Under the pieces are notes generated by a model. That model was not told the origin of the DNA. It ran no database searches and saw only the letters and a list, made by a program, of their open reading frames with translations. 64,000 bases of DNA from assembly GCF_905475465.1 (NCBI RefSeq), contig NC_062244.1, positions 6,398,501-6,462,500 on the forward strand, in the 5' to 3' direction. The stretch comes from Pieris napi. Lineage: Eukaryota > Arthropoda > Insecta > Lepidoptera > Pieridae. Of the stretch, positions 46,189 through 57,962 are shown piece after piece (positions within the stretch are counted from its first letter, which is position 1; each line of letters opens with the position of its first letter). A program made the translations under genes and the position numbers.

Positions 46189-46492
46189 GGGTGCGTACAG
46201 ACTATGTAACATATTATATAACTTGTGTTTTATAACACATCCACATTATGTAACCTTGTTATTCAACATTATAACATAAAACAATACTGTACCCATTAGA
46301 ATAACAATGCAATATAACCATTTTAAATAACAAAAGAAAAACAAAAAAACGTAGATGCTAGGTTCGTCCTAGCATACATATCAATAACATGTTATTATAA
46401 CATGTTTTATAACATTCAGTGTCCACATTATCTGAAACATGTTGTATAGCAATGTTGTATAACATGTTATGTTATATAGTCTGTACGCACCT
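46189..46492. mobile_element. Harbinger-type MITE, copy 2 (304 bp)
   Basis: Opposite-orientation sister of 5170-5484. The ends GGGTGCGTACAGACTATG and CATAGTCTGTACGCACC-type are flanked by TAA at 46186-46188 and 46493-46495. A few small indels distinguish the copies. Confidence 0.7.
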
Positions 46493-48100
46493 TAACAATA
46501 AAATTAAAAACAACTTTTATCATACGAGTTTACGTTTTTATATACGTTCCAAATTGTTGTAAATTATTTCTACTCGCGTAAATACACAATATATTTTAGC
46601 TTTATTCGTTTATATGTACACTATTGGACCCGACAATATCCTGTACAAACGTCATAGATACAAAAATTTCTGTATTTTTTGAATAAGACCAACACCAAAA
46701 AAGTTCTGCGTATATAATTTCAAATGAAAATGCCATTTAGGAAGGGTTTAATTACAAACACACGTACAGAAAAGTTAAAATAATATTAAGATTGGTTTGT
46801 GATTGTTATTATGTTATGTATTCATTCATCTTGTATGATTGAATTATTTAGAAATATGTAAGAGATAGAACCTTTGTTTTCCCATTTTCTTATCTCAACA
46901 TACTGCCATTTTGAAAAATTTAAACGAATCATCTAATCTTCATGAAATTCGGGCTTAAAAAGAGAGCTTCATTTGAAGGCATTTTCCGTTTTTTTAGGAG
47001 TTAAGGTAAATTTGAGGTGGAATAAAGACTCAAGAGGCTCACGATAATGAGGGTAGTTCGCGCTCCGCTGCTCCAAATGTTTACCGCCTAGTTAAGCCTT
47101 ATCTAACATAGATCTTAAAAAGTAGCTACCTCACTCCGTGCATGGGGAATTTTGTAATCGTCCATGGTAATGATATAACATTTTGGTAAAATTAATTAGA
47201 ACATGAAAGCATGATTTTGTAACATGTTTGAATTTAGAATGCATAGTATGACGTGTTTGTATCTCCTAGCTGATAAGGGCGTTGCTAAGATAAATGTCAA
47301 TCTATAAAGTGTCTCATACGTAAATTAGTCGGTTGAAACTACATTTTTACTATACTATTAAGATCTCTCGTTTATTTTAAACAGATTTTCGAATTTTTTT
47401 GTTCAATTCCAACAATTTTATTTATTTATTACTGACCCTTTCCTTACTTCAGAACTTTTAAGTTCAGGAAGGTGCTGTTTCTTACAATAATTTCTAAGAG
47501 CAGTGTACATTTTCGAGAATGTTTAGCAGGTAGAAAAGGTCCGAGTTACCTTTGGGGACAAATGAACAACTGCCTGAACTACGACTATTATTACAAACAA
47601 ATGTTCAGTTTGGCCCTCAAATTGTAACATTTCAATGGACTAAATTGCTTTGTTGCATTAAGCTGAATCGAAATAGTGTATTATAGTAGAAAATACACTA
47701 CAATAATTAGTATATTAGCAAATAAATACTTAAGAAGTGGGGTTGTTGGTTTAGGATATAGGATAAATCCTATAAATCTTCAAACAACATATCTTCTTAA
47801 TAATTATATCATTGAGCCAACAGGTTAAACTAATAAACTAAAAACTATCAAAAACTTCTGCCGTTTAAAGCTGTAAGATTCACGTAATACCAAGTGGGTC
47901 AATTTATTCAGTCTCTACTTAAGGGACCTTCTGTCTCAAGTTATTACGTAACTAGCCAACCTAACAGTATCTTATACTGACTTTATCAATATTATAAATC
48001 TTTTATTTTTTTCTTCTTGATTCTAAATTTTAAGCTTCTATGTCTAGTAGAGGTGAGTGACAAAGTTAAAAAAAATGGTCGGTATAGTTCTTAAACTACT
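46493..48100. other. Gene-free interval
   Basis: About 1.6 kb without a recognised gene. A GC-richer patch at about 47030-47095 is unexplained. Confidence 0.4.
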
Positions 48101-48230
48101 GGTTACATACAATCCCTGAACTGCTTCGAGATAAGGATAGTGCACAATCGTGCCGCATTTTTTCTCGACTCGGTGAGCACACGGGACTTCGAGATGATAA
48201 AAATAATAAAAAAACACTAGCACTCCGGGA

Positions 48231-48812
48231 GTGCCGGCAGAAGTGAAAACTTCAATATTAACGTTGTGTTTAATTATAAGTATAAAAGTACTATCATTTA
48301 TGAGGTAGAATACAATGTTTATTTATTGCGCTATCGTACACAAATATGACAATTTATAATATTATATCGTCATTTAAAAAACAAAAAATTATATAAATTA
48401 TTATTATTATTATTAGTTATTTTTGTTTTTAAAGCCAAGTAAGAGTTTTTCATCTAGTAATTTATAAAGTACTTACTCATTTTCTTTCACTACTTCATCA
48501 TCACTTTTTTCATTAATAGATTCACTTTGTTCGATTTCCATAATTTAAACAATTCACATTTACGAATACACAACAGTGTATTTACTACACAACAGTCAAG
48601 CAATCAGCTGTCACCATCCTTGGATACGCGTGGGACGCTGTACACTCAGGCACGGTAGAAAGAGTGGGAGATACTAGTTCCTCTCCCTTCCCCTCGATCT
48701 TACGCTTTTTCGATCAGCATCACGTGACCCTGACGCAAGTTTGAAAGTTTTTACCCATACAAAAAAGTGCTCAGCGCCGCTAAAGAAGTTTTCACTTCAA
48801 TAACAGAAAAAT
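48231..48812. mobile_element. Element bounded by GAAGTGAAAACTTC palindromes
   Basis: GAAGTGAAAACTTC is at 48239-48252 and its reverse complement GAAGTTTTCACTTC at about 48787-48800. The motif is built like the GAAGTTATACTTC ends at 3991, 40771 and 52040. On the minus strand an ATG at 48541-48539 opens a 22-codon frame (MEIEQSESINEKSDDEVV...) that runs into GA|GTAAGT, a good donor, so a small first exon of a TE gene is possible. The true outer ends are not settled. Confidence 0.4.
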
Positions 48813-49517
48813 CCTTTTACCCGGGAATATCGATTTAAAATATGTGTACCATTAATAGGAATTCCTAATCTACACTAATGTTATAAAGATGAATGATTTA
48901 ATTGATTCTTTGTTTGAATTCTTATACCATTAAAATCCCACATATCCCTGATCCGTATAAAAACGGAAATAAAAAAATATATCAATCAAAATCCCTATAA
49001 CACGTACGCTGCGGAAGCTATTGACAATAGAGCAAAGTGATGCCTTTGTCAACATTGTAGTACATCTACTACAGTTTTATTACATTTAATCAAATTAATA
49101 TCCAGCCATACGAATCCGGAACTGAACGCTGGTGTCTAATATTATGAGGTAGCTGTTTATAATTATCTGTAACTCTTGCTATGACGATTTTCTTTAGTCT
49201 ATTGCTACAAAGAAATGGCGATGTACTGAAGACTTTCTTTGTCAATGCTACTTCAGAATAAATTAACTCATAACAAATAGTCGTATTAATTTAATTTAAT
49301 ATGTTTTCGTTATTCATATATATAATTAATAATATAACTGAGATAATGAATCGTTAACTTCTATTAGTATTCAACATATTTATAAATTAGTACGGAATTG
49401 CATCATACTTTTAAGTTTTAAATAGTTTTGTGTCTAAATTGAATTTAAATTACATATGTGAAAACTCGCGAGTGGACTGGCGTAGCCACTTCTCCAATAA
49501 TATTTCTAATATATATA
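48813..49517. other. Intergenic sequence
   Basis: No gene recognised. Confidence 0.35.
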
Positions 49518-49874
49518 TCTATATATATATAATGAAAATGGTCTTCGTTTGAGGCTCAATCACGCCTAAACCACTGATCGTATCGACATGAAACTACCAC
49601 CATTCCGATTACCGAATTCTAACGTTCCTTCATTTTTTTATTGCTGTTTTACTTTTATGAAAATTTATCCATACGGACTTCACCGCGGAAACATTCGGGG
49701 AGGCTTCCTAGAACCTCTAAACGTCAAAATCTGTTAAAAACTCGATTTTCGAAATATTTCAATTTTCTTAGCGGGAAGTTAAAAAGAAGAATAATAAAAA
49801 TATGAAAAAAAATAAAATAATGAAACATAAAATTTATTTTAATTCGTCCAGCAAAGCGGGCGCGAAACGGCTAG
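49518..49874 (+). mobile_element. Non-autonomous Helitron, family 4
   Basis: Starts TCTATATATATATAATGAAA after A 49517; ends GCGAAACGGCTAG before T 49875, after a GC-rich GCAAAGCGGGCGCG stretch. 357 bp. The plus-strand frame 49802-50101 starts inside it and is not a gene. Confidence 0.7.
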
Positions 49875-49875
49875 T

Positions 49876-50795
49876 ATATATATATATATTATATCTATTC
49901 ATATTTCTATATATTCATCATATTCAATTCATAGGAATAGGCGAGTGGCGCTTTTGTTGCGTGACGTATTTTAAAATTCTATTGAAATCTTCCACTTCCA
50001 ATCTGAAGCTTCTTTATATTTTGGGTAACTGCTTGGCCCTTTATCTCTACCCTTTAATAGGTTTGTTGCTCCAGTTCGCATCCGGAGGCTCCGAATACTA
50101 GACATAGTCTGGCCATAAACAATGTAACATAAAATCTTTTTTTCAACTTTTTAATTATTTTGAATTTGGAACACGTATATTATTTTAACATCTTCTTTCG
50201 ATTTTTACGATTTTAAAATTTCGTAGTTTTCCGGCCGTTCGAGGTTATCAACGTTGTGAAAATATACGCCTATATTTCGCAGGGTGTGGTAGCTCCTTAA
50301 ATGATGTCCTCCGTGCGATCTTAATATCCTCTAATCCACTTGGAGATAATCATCTTCTGGTTTCATCGTATATTTGAAGTATGTAAATATTGTTCTTAGG
50401 CTGATGAACTCATGCACTAGTTAATGAAAATGTAATCTTCACTTAATTAAGCTATGCCATCAGTAACTTGCTTTGGAATACAGGGCAAACATTGTTTTCA
50501 CGTGTTTCCCACGTGTCGACGATAATTAAAGAGGCCTATTGGGACTTGTTTGGTTTGTTTAATATAATTGTATCGACACTGGACTCCGTGAAATCTGCTG
50601 AATCGCATATATAGCTCTTCTGAAATACCCTCAAATACACGTTTGCAATAAATAGAAATTCTAATACGATTATCAGATTAATTGTTGACAATTGTTATAG
50701 ACAAAACAGTTATTATCACGATTGAAAATTATTAAATGTGTAAAACCTGCTTTCGTTTTTCGGATAAATATTGAAATGGAAGTTGTAAGAACCTG
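49876..50795. other. Intergenic sequence
   Basis: No gene recognised. Confidence 0.35.
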
Positions 50796-50797
50796 TG

Positions 50798-50880
50798 TAA
50801 GAGCAGTGTCGGCCTAATGCGTTGTAGATTGTGCGTTCAAATCACGACTGTGGACTGTATCTTTCCTTCTACGTAAGCAA
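50798..50880 (+). repeat. SINE head remnant (Metulj-like)
   Basis: TGTAAGAGCAGTGTCGGCCT and GTGCGTTCAAATCACGACTG are a decayed tRNA-like head; the body is lost after about 80 bp. Confidence 0.55.
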
Positions 50881-50885
50881 TTTGT

Positions 50886-51141
50886 TGAGACGACTCATTG
50901 GTCTAGTGGTTAGTACCCCTGACTGCGAGTCCATGGGTCCCAGTTCGATCCCCGGCTGAGACGAACATCGATGTAATGAGCATTTGGTGTTGTGCTTAGG
51001 TCTTGGGTGTTAAAATATGTATTTATATGTCTATCTATCTATAATATGTATGTATATCCGTTGCCTAGTACCCATAACACAAGCTTCACCAGCTTAGCAT
51101 GGAACTAGGTCAATTGGTGTGAATTGTCTTTAAAAAAAAAT
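50886..51141 (+). repeat. Second type of tRNA-derived SINE, full length
   Basis: The head has TTGGTCTAGTGGTTAGTACC (box A) and CAGTTCGATCCCCGG (box B). A body with GTTGTGCTTAGGTCTTGGGT follows, then a TATC/ATGTA-rich middle and the end GGTCAATTGGTGTGAATTGT with a poly-A tail at 51132-51141. It is distinct from the Metulj-like family. The head resembles a tRNA-Glu/Asp type but lacks a closing acceptor stem, so it is not a tRNA gene. Confidence 0.8.
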
Positions 51142-51195
51142 AACTCTTCCACCACCGTTACATCGTAAAAAAATCAGTCTTACAAAACCCAAAAC

Positions 51196-51266
51196 ATGTG
51201 TCAGACACAGAAAGTAAAGAAACTGATGCGGTCAAGACACATATTGGGTTGTAGCGCCACTGTATT
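51196..51266 (+). repeat. SINE tail fragment
   Basis: TGTGTCAGACACAGAAAGTA and GGGTTGTAGCGCCACTGT resemble the Metulj-like 3' end. Confidence 0.5.
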
Positions 51267-51271
51267 ATCTG

Positions 51272-51434
51272 TGTAACTACTCACACAAGCACATGCAACA
51301 CGCATGACACAACCGCTTTTGCATTGTACCGGGACCTTAACGGTACGGCTTATATATGGATGTAACTACTCACACAAGCACATGCAACACGCATGACACG
51401 CATCGGGACCTTAATTGTACGGCTTATATATGGA
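51272..51434. repeat. Imperfect tandem duplication, ~75-90 bp unit
   Basis: TGTAACTACTCACACAAGCA starts both units (51272 and 51361) and GTACGGCTTATATATGGA ends both. The first unit has an extra ~15 bp (AACCGCTTTTGCATTG). Confidence 0.85.
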
Positions 51435-51852
51435 TTCGTCATTGTGTTAGCGAAATTTACGGAAGATGATTGTAATCCGACCTACCTTTAAAAATTACAA
51501 TTAGAAAATATGGTGTATTGAACGCAATGGAGCCAACAATAAATTCTTTAAGATTCCGCTTATAGCGAGAAATATGAAATTATTATTTTAATACAAACTC
51601 CGCTCATTAGGTCATAATCTAATCCAGCAAAACTCGGTAATCCATTCGGATCTAAGATCCCGCTGATGATGCACAGGGATGTAGTTACATTTTTAATAAA
51701 TGCTGTTGTCCCGTCCGATTATAGGCCCATAATAAACTTACCCAGTCAAATTGTACTCCTTTAACTAAAGTACTCTTTCTGTCAAATTGTGCTTTCGCTG
51801 TGATATGAAGAAACAGTACTGTACTTGAGTTAATACGTTGCAAATAGACTTT
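51435..51852. other. Intergenic sequence
   Basis: Nothing recognised. Confidence 0.35.
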
Positions 51853-52092
51853 TGAAGTGATACTACTTTTGGCGCGTTAGGGAAAAATTATGAGAGTAAA
51901 TTTTTACGATGCGCGCGCATACCGTCACAAAAAACCGACATCCTGAAGTTAGCTATAGTCAACATTTTAGTTTTTTCTATTGTTAGTGTCGTTTTTTCGA
52001 CAAAGGTAGAATACAATTTTTGAAAAGATTTTTATCTTGTTACGCCAAAGAAGTATAACTTTTAACGCGTGTATATACACACACTTTTTTAT
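51853..52092. mobile_element. Palindrome-ended element, copy 3 (short)
   Basis: Left TTTTGAAGTGATACTACTTT then TGGCGCGTTA; right, reverse-complemented, AAAAGTTATACTTCTTTGGC preceded by GTGTGTATATACACGCG. Inner ATTATGAGAGTAAA and GATGCGCGCGCATACCGTCA match copy 1. About 240 bp, internally deleted relative to copies 1 and 2. Confidence 0.6.
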
Positions 52093-52191
52093 TTTTGTCA
52101 ATGGCATATTTCTCTATGTTTGTGATATAAAGTAAAATGCTAAACTTAAGATTTAAAACTTTTCGTATAACTGAGAAAAATGAAATTATAA

Positions 52192-52412
52192 TCTTTATAT
52201 ATATAATTCTTCTGTTAGTGTGTATGTCACTGAACTTCTCTCAAACGACTGGACCGATTTTGATGAAATTTTTTGTGTGTGTTCAAGGGGATCTGGGAAT
52301 GGTTTAGATTCACAAATCAGCCCGCCAGATGGCGCTGCAGTCGGTACTTTCATACTTTGCTTTACTAATTGCTTGAAATATCATGCAGGACAACGTCTGT
52401 CGGGTCCACTAG
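52192..52412 (+). mobile_element. Non-autonomous Helitron, family 5
   Basis: Starts TCTTTATATATATAATTCTT after A 52191; ends GTCGGGTCCACTAG before T 52413. 221 bp. The plus-strand 67-codon frame within is not a gene. Confidence 0.7.
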
Positions 52413-52597
52413 TTTACTTATAAACTAATATGGATATTAATTCTAACGAAATCTGGTAAGCGATCATATTATTTAGTATTTCATATTAGTGTCTTTAAAA
52501 GCGGGAATATAAAAATACTTTACCATGCGATATTAAATTATCTCTTGAGCGTACCCCATTAGCATAAATTTTTGACGTGACAACGTCTTATAATTCG

Positions 52598-52720
52598 ATG
52601 GAGCCGGCTGCACGCACGAAAAAACATGACTCATGCGGCGTTACCTCGCTCTGAGGCGTTACCTCGCTCTGAGGCGTTACCTCGCTCTGAGGCGTTACCT
52701 CGCTCTGAGGCGTTCCATTT
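52598..52720. repeat. 18-bp tandem repeat array (four units)
   Basis: GCGTTACCTCGCTCTGAG is repeated four times without change from 52638 to 52709 and a fifth starts. Because 18 is a multiple of three, the minus strand encodes a TPQSEV repeat in a short open frame (52588-52788), probably fortuitously. The left flank GGCTGCACGCACGAAAAAAC resembles 6436-6475. Confidence 0.9.
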
Positions 52721-53550
52721 ATGATTGACATAATTGTATTTATGCGTACAAATAAATGTAACTTGATCAATTCAAATGTGATTTCCATTTACCTCCTTCT
52801 CTATATCCATACAAAATACCTATCACACAAATAAAATTTAATTTTTTTTTTTTAAATGCAACCATCCCATCAATATTTTTTTATGACGTTGTCACGTTCA
52901 ACTATCGTCAGTAAACCGACTTTACAGACAACCGATTTTTTTCTCATACTATAATATTATTCATGGTTGCTTGAAACTTTTAATTAGCAACGAATGTAAA
53001 GGAACATAAGATTGGTAATCATTCAAGCTAAAGTTAGCAATTAACGACTAAACTGTTAAATGCCATAAGTAATATACTTATTTCAAACTTGTCGAATTAA
53101 ACTTCTAAATTATTGCCCCGGTCACTATGATGAGAGATTTTAATCTAGGATTCAGCAGGATCTTAAGCTCTTAATAACCAAACTTATTTAATCAACCCTG
53201 CTCTCGGGAATATATAAAGGGTGTAACAAGCAAATGCATATACAATATACGTTACCATACCATATATTGACATGTATAACATCTATTAAAACACATAAAT
53301 AATCTATAAAAACTACATATTTAAATAATAAGTTGTCTTGTACGAGTATTCGCCTAAACTAGGCCTTACTAATTAACTTTATGTTGAATTTCAACTAACA
53401 TAGTAATATTAACAATTAAAATAGAAAAATAAAATAAATTAAAATTTGGACCCTGTGCTGCTTTCTCGCTGTATAGCGATACTTATTTGTTAAGCGAGGT
53501 AAATACCAACTCCGTGGTCACCGGTACTATGTACCAGGCGCCTGCTTAAA
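52721..53550. other. Intergenic sequence
   Basis: No gene recognised. Confidence 0.35.
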
Positions 53551-53559
53551 TGCTCGGAC

Positions 53560-53672
53560 CTGTGCAATCACCTGCTGACAGATGTCCACAATAAATCCAT
53601 CTTGTCCCAGTGCCTTTTTAGGGTTTAGGGCTAGTGAGCAGTATTCAGGAGTTCATTTTGTGTAATTAGTAG
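53560..53672 (-). pseudogene. R1-clade-like LINE reverse transcriptase fragment
   Basis: On the minus strand the frame reads LALNPKKALGQDGFIVDICQ then QVIAQ. This is the start of the reverse transcriptase domain in R1-type LINEs, where K-K-A-P-G-x-D-G-F is usual; here the P is L. Nothing else of the element is recognisable nearby. Confidence 0.65.
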
Positions 53673-54261
53673 GTCAGGTGTCTCGTTTTACCCGTCCCTA
53701 TTTACCATTTCTAATACTGTTCTTGTGTGTTATTTAAGATTAAAGAAAATAAAAGATATACAATTTTAAGGCTACAATTAATCTATAAAGACGGATTGCA
53801 GAAATATATACAATATAGATTTTCTCACAGAATTACCTCATATAAAGTTTTAGATATGAAACTCTCAAAGGCGTTAAGTCTGGACTGTCAAGCTTACAAC
53901 CGAGATGGCTGGGGATTTTGTTCCGTTTAATTAAGAAAATCTAAATTATGTGATGCTTTACACATATACGGTCTTACTAATAAAAAATCACTATACATGC
54001 GTTATGACAAGGTGATAGTAATTCAGTGAATAGAGCTTGTACAGGGCATAAACACCTCTTTGACCAATAATCGATGTGTATTGATGAATAACAAAACGAC
54101 CCTTATTTATTGTTACCCTGGCAACCCGCCGTGTTTGATTGACGTTTGATTTAATAATTTTGATACAACTCATAATTCTAATGTAAGTTGTATTTATTTT
54201 ATCAACCAAAGCAATTATATACACATTTACTCAATATACTAATAACATTTTATTATTTGCA

Positions 54262-54609
54262 GCTAATAGAAACTCCAAAACCTCAGACAAAGAGGACTAG
54301 AATTTTACATGCGCGTTCTGCAGTACAAAAGTTAGAAGAGTTAGTATCAATGTGATAGAGAAAGGACTATTTCATTCAAAATCCCTCAACGATCATACTT
54401 AAATTTTTTAGGCATCTCAAATAGTGGAAAGTGCCAAACTCCGCAACACGGTAGTGTTCCAGTGTTTCCAGGAAGAGCACGAAACAAAACAAAGGCAGAT
54501 GGCTGAAACACATGAGCTCAAACAGAAGCGACTCGCCGAAGCTCACGAAAGGGCTAGACAGAAGCATCTTCTAAGGCTCAAATTGTTACAGCAGCAATTA
54601 AATAAATAA
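54262..54609 (+). pseudogene. Harbinger DNA-binding partner protein, C-terminal part
   Basis: After a plausible acceptor (TTATTTGCAG at 54252-54261) the frame reads LIETPKPQTKRTRILHARSA then VQKLEELVSM and stops near 54354. A second piece, from 54424, is a highly charged coiled-coil tail (EEHETKQRQMAETHELKQKR ... LLRLKLLQQQLNK) ending at TAA 54607-54609. Such tails follow Myb/SANT-like domains in Harbinger elements. It converges on the transposase remnant at 54775, leaving ~165 bp. The N-terminal DNA-binding domain was not found. Confidence 0.55.
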
Positions 54610-54774
54610 TTATATACTTATAAAAAAAATAAAACCCCCGTTTTAAATGAAATATAACTTTTTATTTATTTCAAGTCCTTAACTATCCACACCTATGTAA
54701 ATAAAACATCCTTAAAAATATGTTTCAATAAAAGCAGCTCTAGCAGCTTGTCTAGCCAGATTGCTTGAGGGCGT

Positions 54775-55191
54775 CTAGGTTGGCCTTGGTTCTTCTGGAG
54801 CATTCTCAGTGTCATCAAACGTAACATCCAGGTCTTCTTTGATATCAATAGCAATATTGTGGAGGATTGCCAGTGCTTCTATATATAATTTGGCATTTTC
54901 TAATGACACTGAGAAGCCATCAAGAAGACACCTAAATCGAAAACCCTCCACCTCTAGTACTCTTTTCGACATCAGCTCGCACTCTGTCACAGATCTTCAT
55001 AACATACTTCTTTGAAAAGCGGTATTTTGTTTTGAAATCGCCATGCGAAAGTAATAACGGATTGCACCGAGTTTGGTATGTTCTTTGACTTTCCTTGGAG
55101 GCGGCAAATCTTCAATCGTATGTATTAGCTGCATATCAATATTATCTAAATCTTCTATTTGATCTATAAAATCTATTTTCAACAAACACAA
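54775..55191 (-). pseudogene. HARBI1-like transposase remnant, second copy
   Basis: The C-terminal block on the minus strand (54990-54775) reads FRFRCLLDGFSVSLENAKLY then IEALAILHNIAIDIKEDLD, the R-F-R-C-L-L and A-x-L-H-N-I pattern of HARBI1-type nucleases. An N-terminal block lies upstream (55191-54997: LPPPRKVKEHTKLGAIRYYF). The two are in different frames and the catalytic middle is missing. Together with 54262-54609 this is a decayed Harbinger element; its ends were not found. Confidence 0.65.
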
Positions 55192-55199
55192 ATATCTAC

Positions 55200-56284
55200 T
55201 AACTTAAATCTTTCCTTGAACTAAACAGTCAAAAAAATGCTGTCAAACGCGAAATCAGATGAAATTACGCAATTTTTGTCTTATACACCCGTTAAACTAG
55301 GCCTCTGCGTTGTATAAGCATTGTACAAGTCTTCATACAAACCAGACACTTGTTATAACAGCAGTATACATCAACCTTGTCAATTCAGACATTATTAGTA
55401 ACATTTTTCTTATAACAGGCTTATACGATGTGCTTAAATCTTTATTAGTAAGACCGATAAAGTGTAATTCATTCTTTATATCAAACAACTGGGACCTGCT
55501 AGCCAAATTTGAAAATGGAAATTAGACATTTTTGAAAGCACTTTCTTTGCTCGTATTCTATTGTTATAGTGGTGGTATATTGTGTGACTATCGTGATGTT
55601 TTTCATGTATTTCTGAGGAATTGTATAGTTATAATTTTTTGTATTTGTACTGAATTAGTAAATAATGTTTTATAAACATTCATTTTGTATGGATTTTACT
55701 GTCTTTTTATATGCAATAAAGCGAGTTTAACCTCATATTAGAAATATTTTATTTTCGTTTTATTTTAAAACGTCGTCATTATTTTATTTGAGAATACATA
55801 TTTTAATTAGCTCTAGCATTCATTAAAACTAGCATAAATTATATCACACAATATTTTATAATATTAATTTACGAACATTATACCAATTAGGTAAATTTTC
55901 ACTGTATTAAATGTACAAGTTTGAGCCACAAAATCCCCGAATATGAAACGTTAGGCACCGGAAATCAGAGCGCTCTATGTTTAATATGGATAAATTATAT
56001 AAAGTTACATAGTTTATATTTTAATATCTATTTTTTATACTTTATGTAGCTTATTTGCTAATAATTTAATAACACGATGTTCACAAGTAACCTACCTACC
56101 TTAAGTTTATTTCAAATCTTCAGACCCACTACTTGCCAGATTTATTCTGTACCCAATTTTGAAGGCGATATACGAAACCCAAAATAAAACGCGATGAATA
56201 AAAGAAACAGTAAAAAAATAAAAATTCAAGATGTAAAAACACATACCAAATAAAACGGATTTAATTATCACAATTTATTTTGAA
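55200..56284. other. Gene-free interval
   Basis: About 1.1 kb, AT-rich. The plus-strand frame at 55310-55525 has no recognised feature. Confidence 0.4.
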
Positions 56285-56701
56285 CTAGCTGACCCGGCGA
56301 ACTTTGTCCCACCTTATAGTCTAATAATATCGTGTTAACTTAAAAGTTAAACTTATTTTAGGATTTCATTAAGGTTAGCATTAATACAACTTTTTTTTTG
56401 CAAATACAGAAATGTTTTTTTGCTTGCCATTGCGAAAGAAGAATGGCAGTTTACATTTTTTGATGAGGTAACACATGTCTTCGGTCAAGATCAAAGCCTG
56501 GTTATACATCTCCTCATTCACCTCAAGATCGCAATTTTTTGAACTGACACGAATTCGATGATAACTTATCCGATATGTTTATACTTATTCTGCTATTCGG
56601 AGCGGAGAAAAATCCACAAAAAAAGAGATAATTAACATCGGTCCAGCCGATCTTGAGTTATAAGTGGTGTAACTAACACGACTTTGTTTTGTATATTTAG
56701 A
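56285..56701 (-). mobile_element. Helitron with helicase-like fragment, family 2, copy 2
   Basis: Shorter sister of 43540-44093 (417 bp). Ends GGGTCAGCTAG at 56285 and starts TCTAAATATACAAAACAAAG at 56701, with A and T flanks. The minus-strand fragment EVNEEMYNQALILTEDMCYL is the same helicase-like stretch as in copy 1, with substitutions. Confidence 0.75.
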
Positions 56702-57962
56702 TTTTAATTTGTATGAGCGTTTTACGTGTTTTAAAATATGTTGACGGGTGTAACAATTTTAAATTGAAATTTCAACGTCGTCTGCTCCTGCTTTCCGTAC
56801 CACTATCACGTCTTACCAGACGCAATTAGGAACCCCTAATAAATGTTTACGGATCTATGCTTAAAGCGATAACCGGAACAAACGACAAATAAATTGGATG
56901 CTATAAGGTTTTTATGTTTATTCATAGTACTAATAACACTAAAAACGTTTCTAGCAATTACGATGTTTTCGAATTTGGGTTTTCAAAAATCAAGTAAAAA
57001 TGTTTGTGATACCCTTTGCCACTAAAGCATCCTGTATTTTATGTAAATATATTAGTAACAATAACACATTCGTAATTAGATTGTAGTAGATGTAGATAAT
57101 CCTGGTAATTTTTTATATCGTCTATAGTCGAAAGCAATCTAGTAACCTCGACTCGGTTGAACGTCGACATTATATTCATTATAAAATACATATTACGTAA
57201 ATTGTAAATTGACTTCTTCTACGCGAGGTGACGTCTTATGTTTCCAGTCAAAGAGTTTTGGGCAGCGAACCACCGCTCTGTTAAATCTACATTTTAAAGT
57301 ATAAAGCTAAAAATCTAGTAGTCTTCAAGAAAAGAGCGTATTACATCCATGAAGATTGTCGACCTGTAAAATGGCATAGCAATTGATTGGTAACCAATAA
57401 TAACATTTCACCTAAATTGTTACTATTGGTAAACGTTAATACATTTAACATAATATAATATAATTTATGTTTTTAAAGATGGTACTTTTGGTAATTTGTA
57501 AGGTTTTTTTACAATCGCACCAGCCCTCACATTTAATTAGATAATTTCAAGGTCTTGTACGATTGTAAACGATAAAAATTCAAGGTAAATTATGAAAAAT
57601 TTCCTAACTTCCACAAAAATATACAAAATGTTTATCCGTGGATTTCATACGTAAGCAGGATTTAGCTTATTTTGAATGTTGAGCGTCTTGGGAAATAACT
57701 GTTCTCGTAAGAATAATATGTCCTCATCCATATTCTTGAAACTGTATTAACGAATGTTTGTTTTTATTTTTGGCTGGGAATTTCCCGACTAATTTGACGG
57801 AAATTAAAATGTATTTGATTTATGTTTCTGGTGGACAATGGAGCCTACGTCCAGAAATGGACCGAATAAAGAGAAATGATGATCTGTCTGGTGATTCCAG
57901 CTCTAGCCACATGTTCACGAAGTTTCATCGAGCCTATTGAATTATAGAAACATATACTATTA
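56702..57962. other. Gene-free interval
   Basis: About 1.26 kb without a supported gene. Confidence 0.4.

Noticed and set aside
50886..50960. Possible tRNA gene
   Set aside because: Boxes A and B are good, but there is no paired acceptor stem and the sequence continues into a SINE body with a poly-A tail.
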